Assembly: GCA_900317565.1 (NCBI GenBank)
Contig: ONHI01000007.1
Location: 1 to 36,727 of the forward strand
Length of the DNA stretch: 36,727 bases
Source of the DNA: an uncultured Eubacteriales bacterium
Lineage (GTDB): Bacteria > Bacillota > Clostridia > Christensenellales > Aristaeellaceae
Direction of reading: 5' to 3'
Under the pieces are notes generated by a model, which saw only the letters and a program-made list of their open reading frames with translations, ran no database searches and had not been told where the DNA came from. The position numbers and the translations under genes were made by a program. Positions 27,896-35,749 of this stretch are shown one piece after another (position 1 is the stretch's first letter; each line of letters starts with the position of its first letter).

Positions 27896-28591
27896 CTACC
27901 CCCGCAGCTGCAACAGCGCCTTGAATATCTCCATGTCGTCCGGCGTGGTGAGCTTGATGTTCTTTTCGCTGCCCGCGCAGAACCAGATGGTCCGGCCCAG
28001 CTCCACCATCAGGGTACAGCTGGCCACGGAATTGGTGATGCCCTTCTCCAGCGCCTCCCGGTGGGCGGCGCAGATCACGCCCAGCGGGAAGCCCTGGGGC
28101 GTCTGGGTGCGCTTCAAATTCTCCCGGGGATAGGATGAATGGGTGGACAGCTGGTCCTCGGTCTCCAGCATGGCCTCCTGGCAGGGCACGGTGACGATGG
28201 CGCTGCCGTGCTCCCGGGTGGTGGCGATGCAGCCGGAGATGATGTCCTGGGACACCATGGGCCGTATGGCGTCGTGGATCAGCACGATGTCCTCCGGGCC
28301 GTAGATCTTCTCCAGCCCGAACACGCCGTTGCGGATGGAGCCCTGGCCGTTCGCGCCGCCGGGGAAGATGTGCTTCAGCTTGGTGATGCGGTATTGCCGG
28401 GCGTAGGCGCTGAGGATCGACTCCCAGCCCTCCACGCAGACCACCGCGATGGCGTCGATGTCCGGATGCTTCTCAAAGGCCTCCAGCGTGTAGGCGATCA
28501 CGGGCTTGTCGTGCACGGTCAGGAATTGCTTGGGAATCTCCTGCCCCATGCGCATGCCGCGCCCGCCGGCGATAATCAGTGCAATGTTCAT
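27896..28591 (-). CDS. IspD/TarI-like cytidylyltransferase
   Basis: The 231-residue enzyme carries the CTP-binding motif AGGRGMRMGQEIPKQF (residues 8-23), IHDAIRPMVSQDI and TQTPQGFPL, all typical of the IspD/TarI family. In a polymer operon with licD and glycerophosphotransferases it is more likely to make a CDP-alditol such as CDP-ribitol than the isoprenoid precursor. No TarJ-type reductase is adjacent. ATG 28591 has AAGGAG eight bases upstream; a second ATG at 28609 precedes that site. It is the first gene of the operon. Confidence 0.87.
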   Translation of the reverse strand: MNIALIIAGGRGMRMGQEIPKQFLTVHDKPVIAYTLEAFEKHPDIDAIAVVCVEGWESILSAYARQYRITKLKHIFPGGANGQGSIRNGVFGLEKIYGPEDIVLIHDAIRPMVSQDIISGCIATTREHGSAIVTVPCQEAMLETEDQLSTHSSYPRENLKRTQTPQGFPLGVICAAHREALEKGITNSVASCTLMVELGRTIWFCAGSEKNIKLTTPDDMEIFKALLQLRG

Positions 28592-28619
28592 GATGCGCGC
28601 TCCTTGCATTGGTGAGATA

Positions 28620-28648
28620 ATTATAATGCATCAGGGGGGTAAAGTCAA
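28620..28648 (-). promoter_or_regulatory. Sigma-A-type promoter of the surface-polymer operon
   Basis: On the minus strand, TTGACT (28648-28643), a 17-base spacer and a perfect TATAAT (28625-28620) lie close to the ATG at 28591. It drives five genes down to 23688. It lies directly at the edge of the AT-rich defence island. Confidence 0.85.
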
Positions 28649-28653
28649 ATGAA

Positions 28654-28677
28654 GGGAGAGATTAAGGTATCTCTCCC
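28654..28677 (-). terminator. Terminator-like hairpin at the end of the defence module
   Basis: GGGAGAGAT (28654-28662) pairs with ATCTCTCCC (28669-28677) around a 6-base loop. It lies just after the ATPase stop at 28697. The bases after the stem on the minus strand (TTCATTTG) are T-rich but interrupted. It separates the module from the operon promoter. Confidence 0.6.
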
Positions 28678-28696
28678 GCTAGGCCATACAAAACTG

Positions 28697-30559
28697 CTAA
28701 TCATGTTGTATACAGCTAAGAATCCGTCCAAACAGATTTGAAAAGGCTATTTGAGTTTTCTCATCTATCCCCTGTGGATTATCGATTGCACTAGCAAATC
28801 TTACTGCGAGCACCTTTTTTTGTGCTTGTGTAGCATGTTCTTCGATGCCAAATCGTTCTCTATTTGCTCTAGATAGCAACGATTCAATGACTATGCTATC
28901 TTCTGGTTCTATTTTTACTAAACCCCTGTAATCTTCTTCATTAATCTCTTTAAGAAAAATAAAATTCTTATTATATTGTAAATTCAGTTCTTTTTCTATG
29001 TCAGCTCCGCAACGAACGCCTTCATTGTCGAAATCAAATACTACTAAAAACTTTAGTCCCCATCCAATTAGTATGCTACAAAGGTGTTTGATGTTTTGAG
29101 CTCCTGTGCTTGGTATAATCGATATATTATCCATATCAACATTCAGGATTTTCGCCATTGCATTTAGGTATATTTGATCTGTTATACCCTCAACTATGAT
29201 ATTATATTTGTATGGTGAGATACCAGGCATCAATTTATAATCCATTCCCATAGCGGCCGCAACTGGCGACAAGGTATCTAAACATCTATTCTCAAAAAAC
29301 TTTTGATTATATAGCGAATTGAAGATACAGGAGAATTCATCACCTTGAGTTTTTACAATACCTCTTATACAGCCAAGATTATTATCAATCATGTATGGAG
29401 AGTGAGTTGTATAGATTATTTGTGATCCTGCCAATGCTTGTTCAATAAACAGTCTTTTCAGTTCATCTTGCGCGTTGATGTGTAGATGTATACCGGGTTC
29501 GTCTAATACATAAACAACAGGACGATTATCATCTGTACAATGCATCATATCGACAAACATATTGAAATACCATTTTAAACCATTACTCCTCTCAGAAAAC
29601 GAAGTGGAATTGTTCCCTGAAGTAAAGGTAACAAAAAGTGTCTTCCCTTCTATTCTAAAAGTCAATAATAAGCTCTCAGAGTCCTTCTTATAAAACTGCC
29701 TAAACTTGACCATGACCTTCTCTAACTGAGGTCTTGCCTTGTTCTCAAGCATTGCTTTGGCTGGATATGATTCCTTTTCCATTGCGTTGATGATATCCTC
29801 ACGCCGAATATCAGCAATATCAAGAAGGCTGAGAAAAAGGTCATTAGGCTTACTATCCAAGCTTATACCACCATTACTGTTATTCAATGGTCTTAATTCA
29901 TCAATAGAATAACTGTTTTTTAATTGCTTCTTGTCCTGGTGTCTAAAAAACACAGGCAACGAATTTATTATGCTTTCTATATATCGGATCAAAGAATTGC
30001 AATACTCTATCATTTCTATCTTGTTTTCTTCATCCTGAATATACTTATCCAGATAGGCAATAATTGAATTGAATTGATCTCGTGTCGATTTAAGTGGACA
30101 ACGAGAAAAGTTTTGAATATTTTTAGCTTTCACTAAGATGTTATTTTTTTCACCAGTATTAACAACGGGTGTTCTTTCAATGATAGATAATACATTCTCG
30201 TACCTGTGTAGCTGTAATTCAAATATATCGGCTATCCCCCCTGAAATACTATAGGAACCATCTTCCTGAAAAGTGAATACTGTTACATCATTACCATATA
30301 TACTTGGATCTTCAGTCCCAAGTCGTGCTAATCTTACCGTTAAAGAAACAGGTAAATCATTGATTCTATTACGATATTGTCTCCATTCGTGCGTATCGAT
30401 ACCTTTTACAAGATCGATAGTACCTATAATATCAATAAGATTGCTCTTACCTGCTCCATTCATACCAACAATAGTCGTAACGCCAGGATTAACTTGAAGA
30501 CAGTTTGCTTCTGTACCAAACGAGCGATAATTGTTTATTGATATACTCTGGATACGCAT
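28697..30559 (-). CDS. OLD-like AAA ATPase with TOPRIM nuclease domain
   Basis: The 620-residue protein has an ABC-type ATPase half: FGTEANCLQV, Walker A GMNGAGKSN (32-40), signature-like region FSERSNGLKWYF, Walker B VVYVLDEPGIHLH (about 350) and a switch His in IIYTTHSPYM. The C-terminal half is a TOPRIM domain with the acid in IIVEGITDQIY (about 455) and the DxD strand LVVFDFDNEG (about 505). OLD-family nucleases restrict phage and also occur as GajA in Gabija. No GajB-type helicase is adjacent here, so this is not Gabija. It is AT-rich like its neighbours and lies 50 bases after the restriction gene, with AGGAGAG before ATG. It may be a second effector in the same defence operon; PARIS-like function is another possibility. 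Confidence 0.87.
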   Translation of the reverse strand: MRIQSISINNYRSFGTEANCLQVNPGVTTIVGMNGAGKSNLIDIIGTIDLVKGIDTHEWRQYRNRINDLPVSLTVRLARLGTEDPSIYGNDVTVFTFQEDGSYSISGGIADIFELQLHRYENVLSIIERTPVVNTGEKNNILVKAKNIQNFSRCPLKSTRDQFNSIIAYLDKYIQDEENKIEMIEYCNSLIRYIESIINSLPVFFRHQDKKQLKNSYSIDELRPLNNSNGGISLDSKPNDLFLSLLDIADIRREDIINAMEKESYPAKAMLENKARPQLEKVMVKFRQFYKKDSESLLLTFRIEGKTLFVTFTSGNNSTSFSERSNGLKWYFNMFVDMMHCTDDNRPVVYVLDEPGIHLHINAQDELKRLFIEQALAGSQIIYTTHSPYMIDNNLGCIRGIVKTQGDEFSCIFNSLYNQKFFENRCLDTLSPVAAAMGMDYKLMPGISPYKYNIIVEGITDQIYLNAMAKILNVDMDNISIIPSTGAQNIKHLCSILIGWGLKFLVVFDFDNEGVRCGADIEKELNLQYNKNFIFLKEINEEDYRGLVKIEPEDSIVIESLLSRANRERFGIEEHATQAQKKVLAVRFASAIDNPQGIDEKTQIAFSNLFGRILSCIQHD

Positions 30560-30609
30560 TTTTCTCTCCTGTTATTTCCAATCTTCACTTCTCATAAACA
30601 GATACTACA

Positions 30610-31530
30610 TTATCGTCTGGGGCCAAAGAATTTATCTCCATTCAAATGTATCATATGATCAGGTTCCTCTGATACCCATACTTCCGTATCCCATGCCAGT
30701 TCATCTGAGAATTTCTTATAGGTTTTTCTATCTGGAAAAGCTGTCACATATATCTTACCCGCCGTCAATCCCACTGTCATCTCTTCAATTTCCTTGATAC
30801 GTTTCGGATTCATTGGACCGACAGAGGTAACTGCCTCTACGAAAAAAACCCACTTCTTTTCATTTGAGTAGAGGATAACATCAGGCATTTTGTCGTGAAG
30901 AGTAATCTCAAACCCTAGTTCTTGTAGTTTTTCATTATTCTTCACCAGGTCCTTCTCGATCGTGTCACCTATATACAGACATTCACAGTTTGGAGCAAAC
31001 CTCGGTGCAAATTCTTCAATAATAGCTTTCTGTAGAGTATTGTGCTTACCTGGAGACAGCGTAAATTCCGTGCCATTAATTCTGACAGGCATCTTCCTCA
31101 TTGTCCTTTTCGACGCATATAAGCTTATTAATGACTCATGCATAGATAGAAAGGTCATCAGATTTACTTTCCAGTTTAGTGTTCCGTAGCTCTGAACCAA
31201 TGAAAGCATTTCTTCAGTCAAACGATACCGATAGTTCGGGCTATTAGTTGCCAAACCGTTGTCTTCAATGAATGCAGCATTGCGAAAATGATGCAAAGCT
31301 TGTTTTCGAATAGTTTCCCTACTGTTTTCTGCATAGGCAATTCCATAATAATCTTTGGTAAACCTAATGATATCATGTATTCTAATCCAGTTATTTGTAG
31401 CACACTTCCAATCACTATCTTTTCTAATATCAGCCATAGCCAACATTGAATAGCAGCAAACATCGGATCGCTGTCTGGCAGGAACTTTCAGCTCCCGTAA
31501 TATTTCTCTAGCTTGCTCTATCTTGTCCAT
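30610..31530 (-). CDS. BsuBI/PstI-type type II restriction endonuclease
   Basis: The 306-residue protein resembles the BsuBI/PstI family, which cuts CTGCAG. The N-terminal half is a helical/winged region (RIHDIIRFTKDYYGIAYAENSRETIRKQALHHFRNA). The C-terminal half has the family's LSPGKHNTLQKAIIEEFAPRFAP segment and a PD-(D/E)xK-type core, MPDVILYSNEKKWVFFVEAVTSVGPM. ATG 31530 has AAGGAG upstream and overlaps the end of the methyltransferase gene by 23 bases, so the two are expressed together. Cleavage of CTGCAG is inferred from the family; sites of this sequence are present in the surrounding host DNA (for example 699-704 and 7205-7210). Confidence 0.88.
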   Translation of the reverse strand: MDKIEQAREILRELKVPARQRSDVCCYSMLAMADIRKDSDWKCATNNWIRIHDIIRFTKDYYGIAYAENSRETIRKQALHHFRNAAFIEDNGLATNSPNYRYRLTEEMLSLVQSYGTLNWKVNLMTFLSMHESLISLYASKRTMRKMPVRINGTEFTLSPGKHNTLQKAIIEEFAPRFAPNCECLYIGDTIEKDLVKNNEKLQELGFEITLHDKMPDVILYSNEKKWVFFVEAVTSVGPMNPKRIKEIEEMTVGLTAGKIYVTAFPDRKTYKKFSDELAWDTEVWVSEEPDHMIHLNGDKFFGPRR

Positions 31531-33010
31531 ATATATAACTCCTTAGTATTATATCACAAGCTTTTTCCGACATATCATTAGTCTTAATCAATTCCTCACC
31601 CATTGCTTCTATTATACTCAACGATGGGACGGGCATGGAATTGATCTCCGTTGAATTGACCTGAGTCGATCCATTTAGTATTCTGTAATAGCAATCATAT
31701 ATAGTCGAATTAAACAATACATACAGCCCATAAACCAGTCGTTCAGAAAGTTCCTTTAGGCCAGTTATGAAATTGATCTTATTCTGTGTGCTGATGACTG
31801 AATATCCTGGATACTGCTCAGCCAAGTAAACACCACACTGCAATCGACGATGTTCTTCTTTAGACGTAAATCGTTTAACGAACAAATAATTAGTATTTCG
31901 TTGCAATAATCCTGGTTGACTTGTCTTAATATACTCGTGTTCCTTTCCGATAGGGAATAAAACTTTACCCTCCTGAATATGCTGTGCATAGAATAGCGGA
32001 ACCGCATCGTCTTCTCCACAATCTCTTAGAGCCTCCCAGTTTCTAAAATCAACTGTTAAGCCAGTTTTCATACGAAGTCCGATGCTTGGCAATGTATTCT
32101 GGAACCGATTCACGCAATTTAGCGTGTAAGCCTCCTTTTCATTTGTAACCAAATAGACATAAGATTCTGGACCAGACACGACGATAGTATATGGAACAAT
32201 CATAGTCCGAATGTTAGTAAAATCATCACTATCATCTGTGGAAGTAATGGTGATTGTCTCTGGTTTAATACAGGTCTTTTTAACCTTTATAATCATCGTT
32301 TCTTGAAGAACACTTTCTTCGCTAAAGACCTTATCTCTGCTTTCGAACAGGTGAATATGCTCTAAAGCCCCCTCACCTAGTAACTTCTCACGAAATTGAC
32401 GAAAATACGCGCCAGAAGTCCAGGAACGCGGAATTATATATACCATCTCGGCATTATCTTTTAGATTGAATAGTCCCATCGAAGCGAACAAAAAGTAAAG
32501 ATTCGGCGCGCCATAGCAAACATCTGACATGCTTAATGCCTCAGGAGTGCTTTTCCCAATCTTCTTATATGGGGGATTACCTATGACGAGGTCATACTTT
32601 TCTGGATTTGGCTCCGCATCTAACATGTTGTTATAATCAGCTGTTTGTGCTAAGATATAGTTTTCTTCTCTTATTTCAATATCTAGCGGAATTATAGACC
32701 GATTCCGAACTATATCAAGATTCTGCCGGAGTAAATCAATGATGTTTGGATCGTTTTCATAACAAACTATACGTATCTTCTTTATCCATGAGTATTCTTG
32801 TAGTCTTTGAATCAACGCAACAGAAAGAATGCCTGATCCCGCTCCGGCATCTAAGATGGAGATATCAGGTTTTGAATTATCCAGAGTAAAAAGTCCGGCC
32901 ATATAAGTAGCGGTGTTTTTGCTAGTAAAGAATTGGCCGTATTTTTTCCTTTGGATTTTAGGCATCTGTGCGATGTAATCATTTGTCGCTTTCATTACCA
33001 AGTCTATCAT
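31508..33010 (-). CDS. BsuBI/PstI-type N6-adenine DNA methyltransferase
   Basis: The 500-residue enzyme carries the SAM-binding motif I ILDAGAGSG (52-60) and the catalytic motif IV GNPPY (144-148) of the amino-methyltransferases. KYGQFFTSKNTATYMAGLF at the N terminus is typical of the Eco57I/BsuBI-like group. The C-terminal half is the target-recognition region (FRNWEALRDCGEDDAVPLFYAQHI and further). It protects host sites, probably CTGCAG, by adenine methylation. It is the first gene of the module, so methylation can start before the nuclease is made. GAGG lies before ATG 33010. Confidence 0.9.
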   Translation of the reverse strand: MIDLVMKATNDYIAQMPKIQRKKYGQFFTSKNTATYMAGLFTLDNSKPDISILDAGAGSGILSVALIQRLQEYSWIKKIRIVCYENDPNIIDLLRQNLDIVRNRSIIPLDIEIREENYILAQTADYNNMLDAEPNPEKYDLVIGNPPYKKIGKSTPEALSMSDVCYGAPNLYFLFASMGLFNLKDNAEMVYIIPRSWTSGAYFRQFREKLLGEGALEHIHLFESRDKVFSEESVLQETMIIKVKKTCIKPETITITSTDDSDDFTNIRTMIVPYTIVVSGPESYVYLVTNEKEAYTLNCVNRFQNTLPSIGLRMKTGLTVDFRNWEALRDCGEDDAVPLFYAQHIQEGKVLFPIGKEHEYIKTSQPGLLQRNTNYLFVKRFTSKEEHRRLQCGVYLAEQYPGYSVISTQNKINFITGLKELSERLVYGLYVLFNSTIYDCYYRILNGSTQVNSTEINSMPVPSLSIIEAMGEELIKTNDMSEKACDIILRSYIYGQDRAS

Positions 33011-33047
33011 GATGTTACCTCGTTCATGGGTATGCCTTTACATATAT

Positions 33048-33076
33048 ATTATACTCGTGTTCATTGAGAAAAGCAA
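33048..33076 (-). promoter_or_regulatory. Sigma-A-type promoter of the restriction-modification/OLD module
   Basis: On the minus strand, TTGCTT (33076-33071), a 17-base spacer and a perfect TATAAT (33053-33048) lie about 38 bases before ATG 33010. No separate controller (C) protein gene was seen. Confidence 0.8.
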
Positions 33077-33169
33077 GAGGAGCATTATTATCAATCGGCA
33101 ATTATAGTATAAGTACGATAGACTTATCTTGTATGCATATCTTCTCAACGATCACTTATCCCCCCCGCT

Positions 33170-34165
33170 TCACTCCGCCGTCCCGCATACCCAATAATCC
33201 TGGGGGGCATCCAGGAAGGCGGCGAGGTCACGGGCGAAGGCCGGGGAGAAGCGGCTGGCGCGGCCAGCGCCGACGGCCAGCGGGTCGATGCAGCGCTTCT
33301 TGGCGAATATCCTGCGCCATTCCCCCTCCGGGCCGGGCCGGGCGGCGCGGCGCATCCCGTTCATGGCGCGAAAGCGCGTCCATTCCGCGGCGGTGTCGCC
33401 GTCGGACAGCAGCCTTTCGATGACCCGGGGCTCGGTGGTATACAGGTCCGCCTCGCCGATGATCCCCCTTTCGACGGCGCGCTTCAGCAGCTCCGAGAGC
33501 CGCTGCATGGCGTAGCGATCCTCGTCACAGACGTAGATACGCGCGCAGGCGAGGGCCGCCGAGGCGAAGGTCTCCGCGATCTGGCGATGGGCGAAGGCCA
33601 GCTCCGGCTGACCGTCCTCGCCGGCGTCCACCCGCAGATCGTCGTACATGAACCGCGCATCCTCCGGCGCGCACAGGCCGTAGTTGACGCTGTTGCCCAG
33701 GGTGTACTCCAGCCGGTCCGCCGACAGCCGCGGGGAATCGTTGTCGGCGATGGGATAGCGGTGGTAGTCGCACACGTCGCCCGTCGCGAGCCCGTCCCGC
33801 GCAAGCAGCGCCTGCAGCGCCGCATCGCCCGCGATCATCGCCGCCGTTCCCGCCTCGGTGGCCTCCTGCTTCAGGTAATCCCCGCGCATGAAATCCACCA
33901 CGTGGGCAAACACCGGCGTCGCCACGTCGTGCAACAGCCCCGCGACCGCCTGGGCCCTGTCCCCGGTGAAGTGCCATGCGATCAGCGCCACGCCCAGGCT
34001 GTGGTCATAGCGCGAATAGGGCGCGAGGTCCCGGAAGCGCTCAAACGCGGTGTACTCGCAGCCGCAGTTCATGCCCACCTGCCGCAGCCTTTGCAGCAGC
34101 GGCAGCTCCAGGTAATCCCGCAGGAATGCCGGTATTTCACTGTGATAGATCCGATAATGCTCCAT
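33170..34165 (-). CDS. HD-domain metal-dependent phosphohydrolase-like protein
   Basis: The 331-residue protein has an HD domain near the N terminus: YSRYDHSLGVALIAWHF (His55), then AGLLHDVATPVFAHVVDF (His79-Asp80). Further acids such as in ADRLEYTLGN could complete the metal site. HD hydrolases of this kind act on nucleotides or phosphodiesters; I cannot tell the substrate. The rest of the protein is helical with no recognised domain. ATG 34165 was chosen for its G-rich site about seven bases upstream; an ATG at 34186 is also in frame. It is the first host-type, GC-rich gene after the defence island. Confidence 0.78.
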   Translation of the reverse strand: MEHYRIYHSEIPAFLRDYLELPLLQRLRQVGMNCGCEYTAFERFRDLAPYSRYDHSLGVALIAWHFTGDRAQAVAGLLHDVATPVFAHVVDFMRGDYLKQEATEAGTAAMIAGDAALQALLARDGLATGDVCDYHRYPIADNDSPRLSADRLEYTLGNSVNYGLCAPEDARFMYDDLRVDAGEDGQPELAFAHRQIAETFASAALACARIYVCDEDRYAMQRLSELLKRAVERGIIGEADLYTTEPRVIERLLSDGDTAAEWTRFRAMNGMRRAARPGPEGEWRRIFAKKRCIDPLAVGAGRASRFSPAFARDLAAFLDAPQDYWVCGTAE

Positions 34166-34208
34166 GTCCGATCCCCCGCCTTTCATTCCTCCCCCATAAT
34201 ATAGCAAA

Positions 34209-34238
34209 CCGCCGCGGGGAAAGCAATCCCCGCGGCGG
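34209..34238 (-). terminator. Intrinsic terminator of spo0A
   Basis: CCGCCGCGGGGA (34209-34220) pairs perfectly with TCCCCGCGGCGG (34227-34238) around a 6-base loop. It lies 16 bases after the spo0A stop, and TTTGC follows on the minus strand. The hairpin is also just upstream of the HD gene's ribosome site, so it separates the two. Confidence 0.8.
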
Positions 34239-34254
34239 CATTGATGCTGTCATG

Positions 34255-35019
34255 TTACGCCGTCTGCTTCACCGACAGCTTGTCCGAGACCATGGCGATG
34301 AATTCGCCGTTGGTGGGCTTGTCCTCCCGGGCAAACACACGATAGCCGTACATCTGGTTCACCGCCTCCAGACGCCCGCGGGTCCAGGCCACCTCGATGG
34401 CGTGGCGCATGGCGCGCTCCACCTTGCTGGCGGAGGTATCGAACCGCCGGGCGATGCCGGGGTACAGCTCCTTGGTGATGCGGTTGATCACGTCGTGGTT
34501 CTCCATCACCATGCGCACGGCCTCCCGCAGGTATTGATAGCCCTTGATGTGGGCCGGGATGCCCAGGGTCAGGAACAGATTGGTGATCTGCTCATCCAGG
34601 GTCTCCTCCTGCCCGGCTGGCGCGGAGGCCACCGCGGGGACGTCGTTGCGGGCGATCTCGACGATGCGCTCGTAGAGCAGGTCCATGTCGAAGGGCTTGA
34701 CCATGTAATAGCTGGCCCCCAGCTGGATCGCCCGCATGATGAAATCGTCCCGGGCCAGCCCCGTCAGCACGATCACCCGGGGCCGCAGCGGGGCCTCCAT
34801 GGCGTTCAGCGCCTCCAGGGTCATGAAGCCGTCCCGGCGGGGCATGATGATGTCCATCACCAGTATGTCCGGCGCGTGCCGGCGCACCGCGTCCGGGATC
34901 TCCACGCCGTCGGACACCGCCGCCACCACCTCGATGTCCGGCTTTCGCGCCAGATAGTCGCCCAGCAGCCGGAGGATGTTCAGGTTGTCGTCCGCCAGCA
35001 TCACACGTATACTGTCCAT
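34255..35019 (-). CDS. spo0A: Sporulation master regulator Spo0A
   Basis: The 254-residue response regulator is activated by phosphorylation and switches on early sporulation. The receiver domain has the acidic pocket (Asp10-Asp11), phospho-acceptor Asp56 in DILVMDIIMP and Lys108 in YYMVKPFD. The C-terminal effector domain starts near residue 145 (ITNLFLTLGIPAHIKGYQYLREAV) and contains the recognition helix ASKVERAMRHAIEVAWTRG, nearly invariant in Spo0A. The start at ATG 35019 has AAAGGAAG upstream. SpoIVB, the usual upstream neighbour, is not here; instead a coat-like gene lies upstream. No clear sigma-H promoter or 0A box was recognised by eye. Confidence 0.96.
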   Translation of the reverse strand: MDSIRVMLADDNLNILRLLGDYLARKPDIEVVAAVSDGVEIPDAVRRHAPDILVMDIIMPRRDGFMTLEALNAMEAPLRPRVIVLTGLARDDFIMRAIQLGASYYMVKPFDMDLLYERIVEIARNDVPAVASAPAGQEETLDEQITNLFLTLGIPAHIKGYQYLREAVRMVMENHDVINRITKELYPGIARRFDTSASKVERAMRHAIEVAWTRGRLEAVNQMYGYRVFAREDKPTNGEFIAMVSDKLSVKQTA

Positions 35020-35157
35020 GCATATCTTCCTTTCGTGGTTCATTGTGGCAGTATATATGCGCAAACTCGGGCGGATATGACACCGGCGGGGAAAAAGGGC
35101 GAAGGCGGGCGGCGCAACGGCGCCCCTACATTATGGTTATCCCGGTTCCCCGGTTCT

Positions 35158-35220
35158 CCTAATCCCTACTCCCTAATCCCTAATCCCTACTCCCTACTCC
35201 CTAATCCCTAATCCCTACTC
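35158..35220. repeat. Nine tandem heptamers CCTAATC/CCTACTC
   Basis: Exactly nine 7-base units fill 35158-35220, using two variants in the order A-C-A-A-C-C-A-A-C (A is CCTAATC, C is CCTACTC). The last unit contains the stop codon of the coat-like gene on the minus strand. A related array lies at 36689-36727. Heptamer arrays of this kind resemble short tandem repeats of cyanobacteria, but no relation can be shown. Confidence 0.9.
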
Positions 35221-35589
35221 CCTCCCCTGCCACGTCCCGTACAGCCTTCCCCTCCCGCCGCAGCGGGGGCGGGGACGGCAGGGCGGCGGGCAGGGCTCCG
35301 GGAGGCAGGGTCTCGGCGGCGGGCAGGGCCGGGGCGGGCGGCAACCGCAGTCGGCCTCCCTGCGCACGCAGACCATCAGGTTACCGCAGCCGTCCACCCC
35401 CAGCAGCACCTCGGCCCGTTCCCCGGGTCGGCAGGGGTTCTCGATCGTCACCTGCCGCCAGCGGCAATCCCCGTCCGGCAGCCCGTGGCCGGGCCGCCCG
35501 TCGTCAAACAGCGGCACCCTCACGCAGGCCTGCCCATCGCGCCCGGGCCGCAGCGAGGGATACAGCGGCATGCCATCATACATCATCAT
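35215..35589 (-). CDS. Cys/Pro/Arg-rich protein, possible spore-coat or surface protein
   Basis: The 124-residue protein opens MMMYDGMPLYPSLRPGRDGQACVRVPLF. Its middle (VTIENPCRPGERAEVLLGVDGCGNLMVCVRRE) looks like a small beta domain, and the C-terminal 35 residues are a low-complexity tail of Cys, Pro and Arg (CPPPRPCLPEPCPPPCRPRP). Cys-rich tails of this kind cross-link in spore coats, which fits the place directly upstream of spo0A, but no family was recognised. ATG 35589 has GGAG seven bases upstream; two more ATGs follow directly. The stop codon and last few codons derive from the heptamer array, so the end of the protein may be recently changed. Confidence 0.6.
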   Translation of the reverse strand: MMMYDGMPLYPSLRPGRDGQACVRVPLFDDGRPGHGLPDGDCRWRQVTIENPCRPGERAEVLLGVDGCGNLMVCVRREADCGCRPPRPCPPPRPCLPEPCPPPCRPRPRCGGRGRLYGTWQGRE

Positions 35590-35693
35590 CACAACGCTCC
35601 TTCGGCAGCGCGGGGCCGCATCGCCCTGCGCGCCGCGTATTGACCGCACGCGGTCTGTTTATCACTATGCCACTGGAAAGCGATGCGTTCCAA

Positions 35694-35722
35694 TTGAATT
35701 CCCGGGCGGGATGTGATAAAAT
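35694..35722 (+). promoter_or_regulatory. Sigma-A-type promoter of the YitT gene
   Basis: TTGAAT (35694-35699), a 17-base spacer and TAAAAT (35717-35722) lie 27 bases before ATG 35750. Confidence 0.75.
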
Positions 35723-35749
35723 ATCAGGGCAGTCATGGGAGGTTGAGCG

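Noticed and set aside
27896-28591. IspD of the isoprenoid (MEP) pathway.
   Set aside because: The operon context with LicD and glycerophosphotransferases favours a TarI-like cytidylyltransferase. The sequence alone does not exclude IspD, so no gene symbol was given.
28697-30559. A Gabija system (GajA).
   Set aside because: GajA needs a UvrD-like GajB helicase next to it. The next genes are a restriction enzyme on one side and a cytidylyltransferase on the other.
35158-35220. CRISPR-like or telomere-like tandem repeats.
   Set aside because: The units are only seven bases, without unique spacers, and the array is internal with coding genes on both sides; it is a simple tandem repeat.
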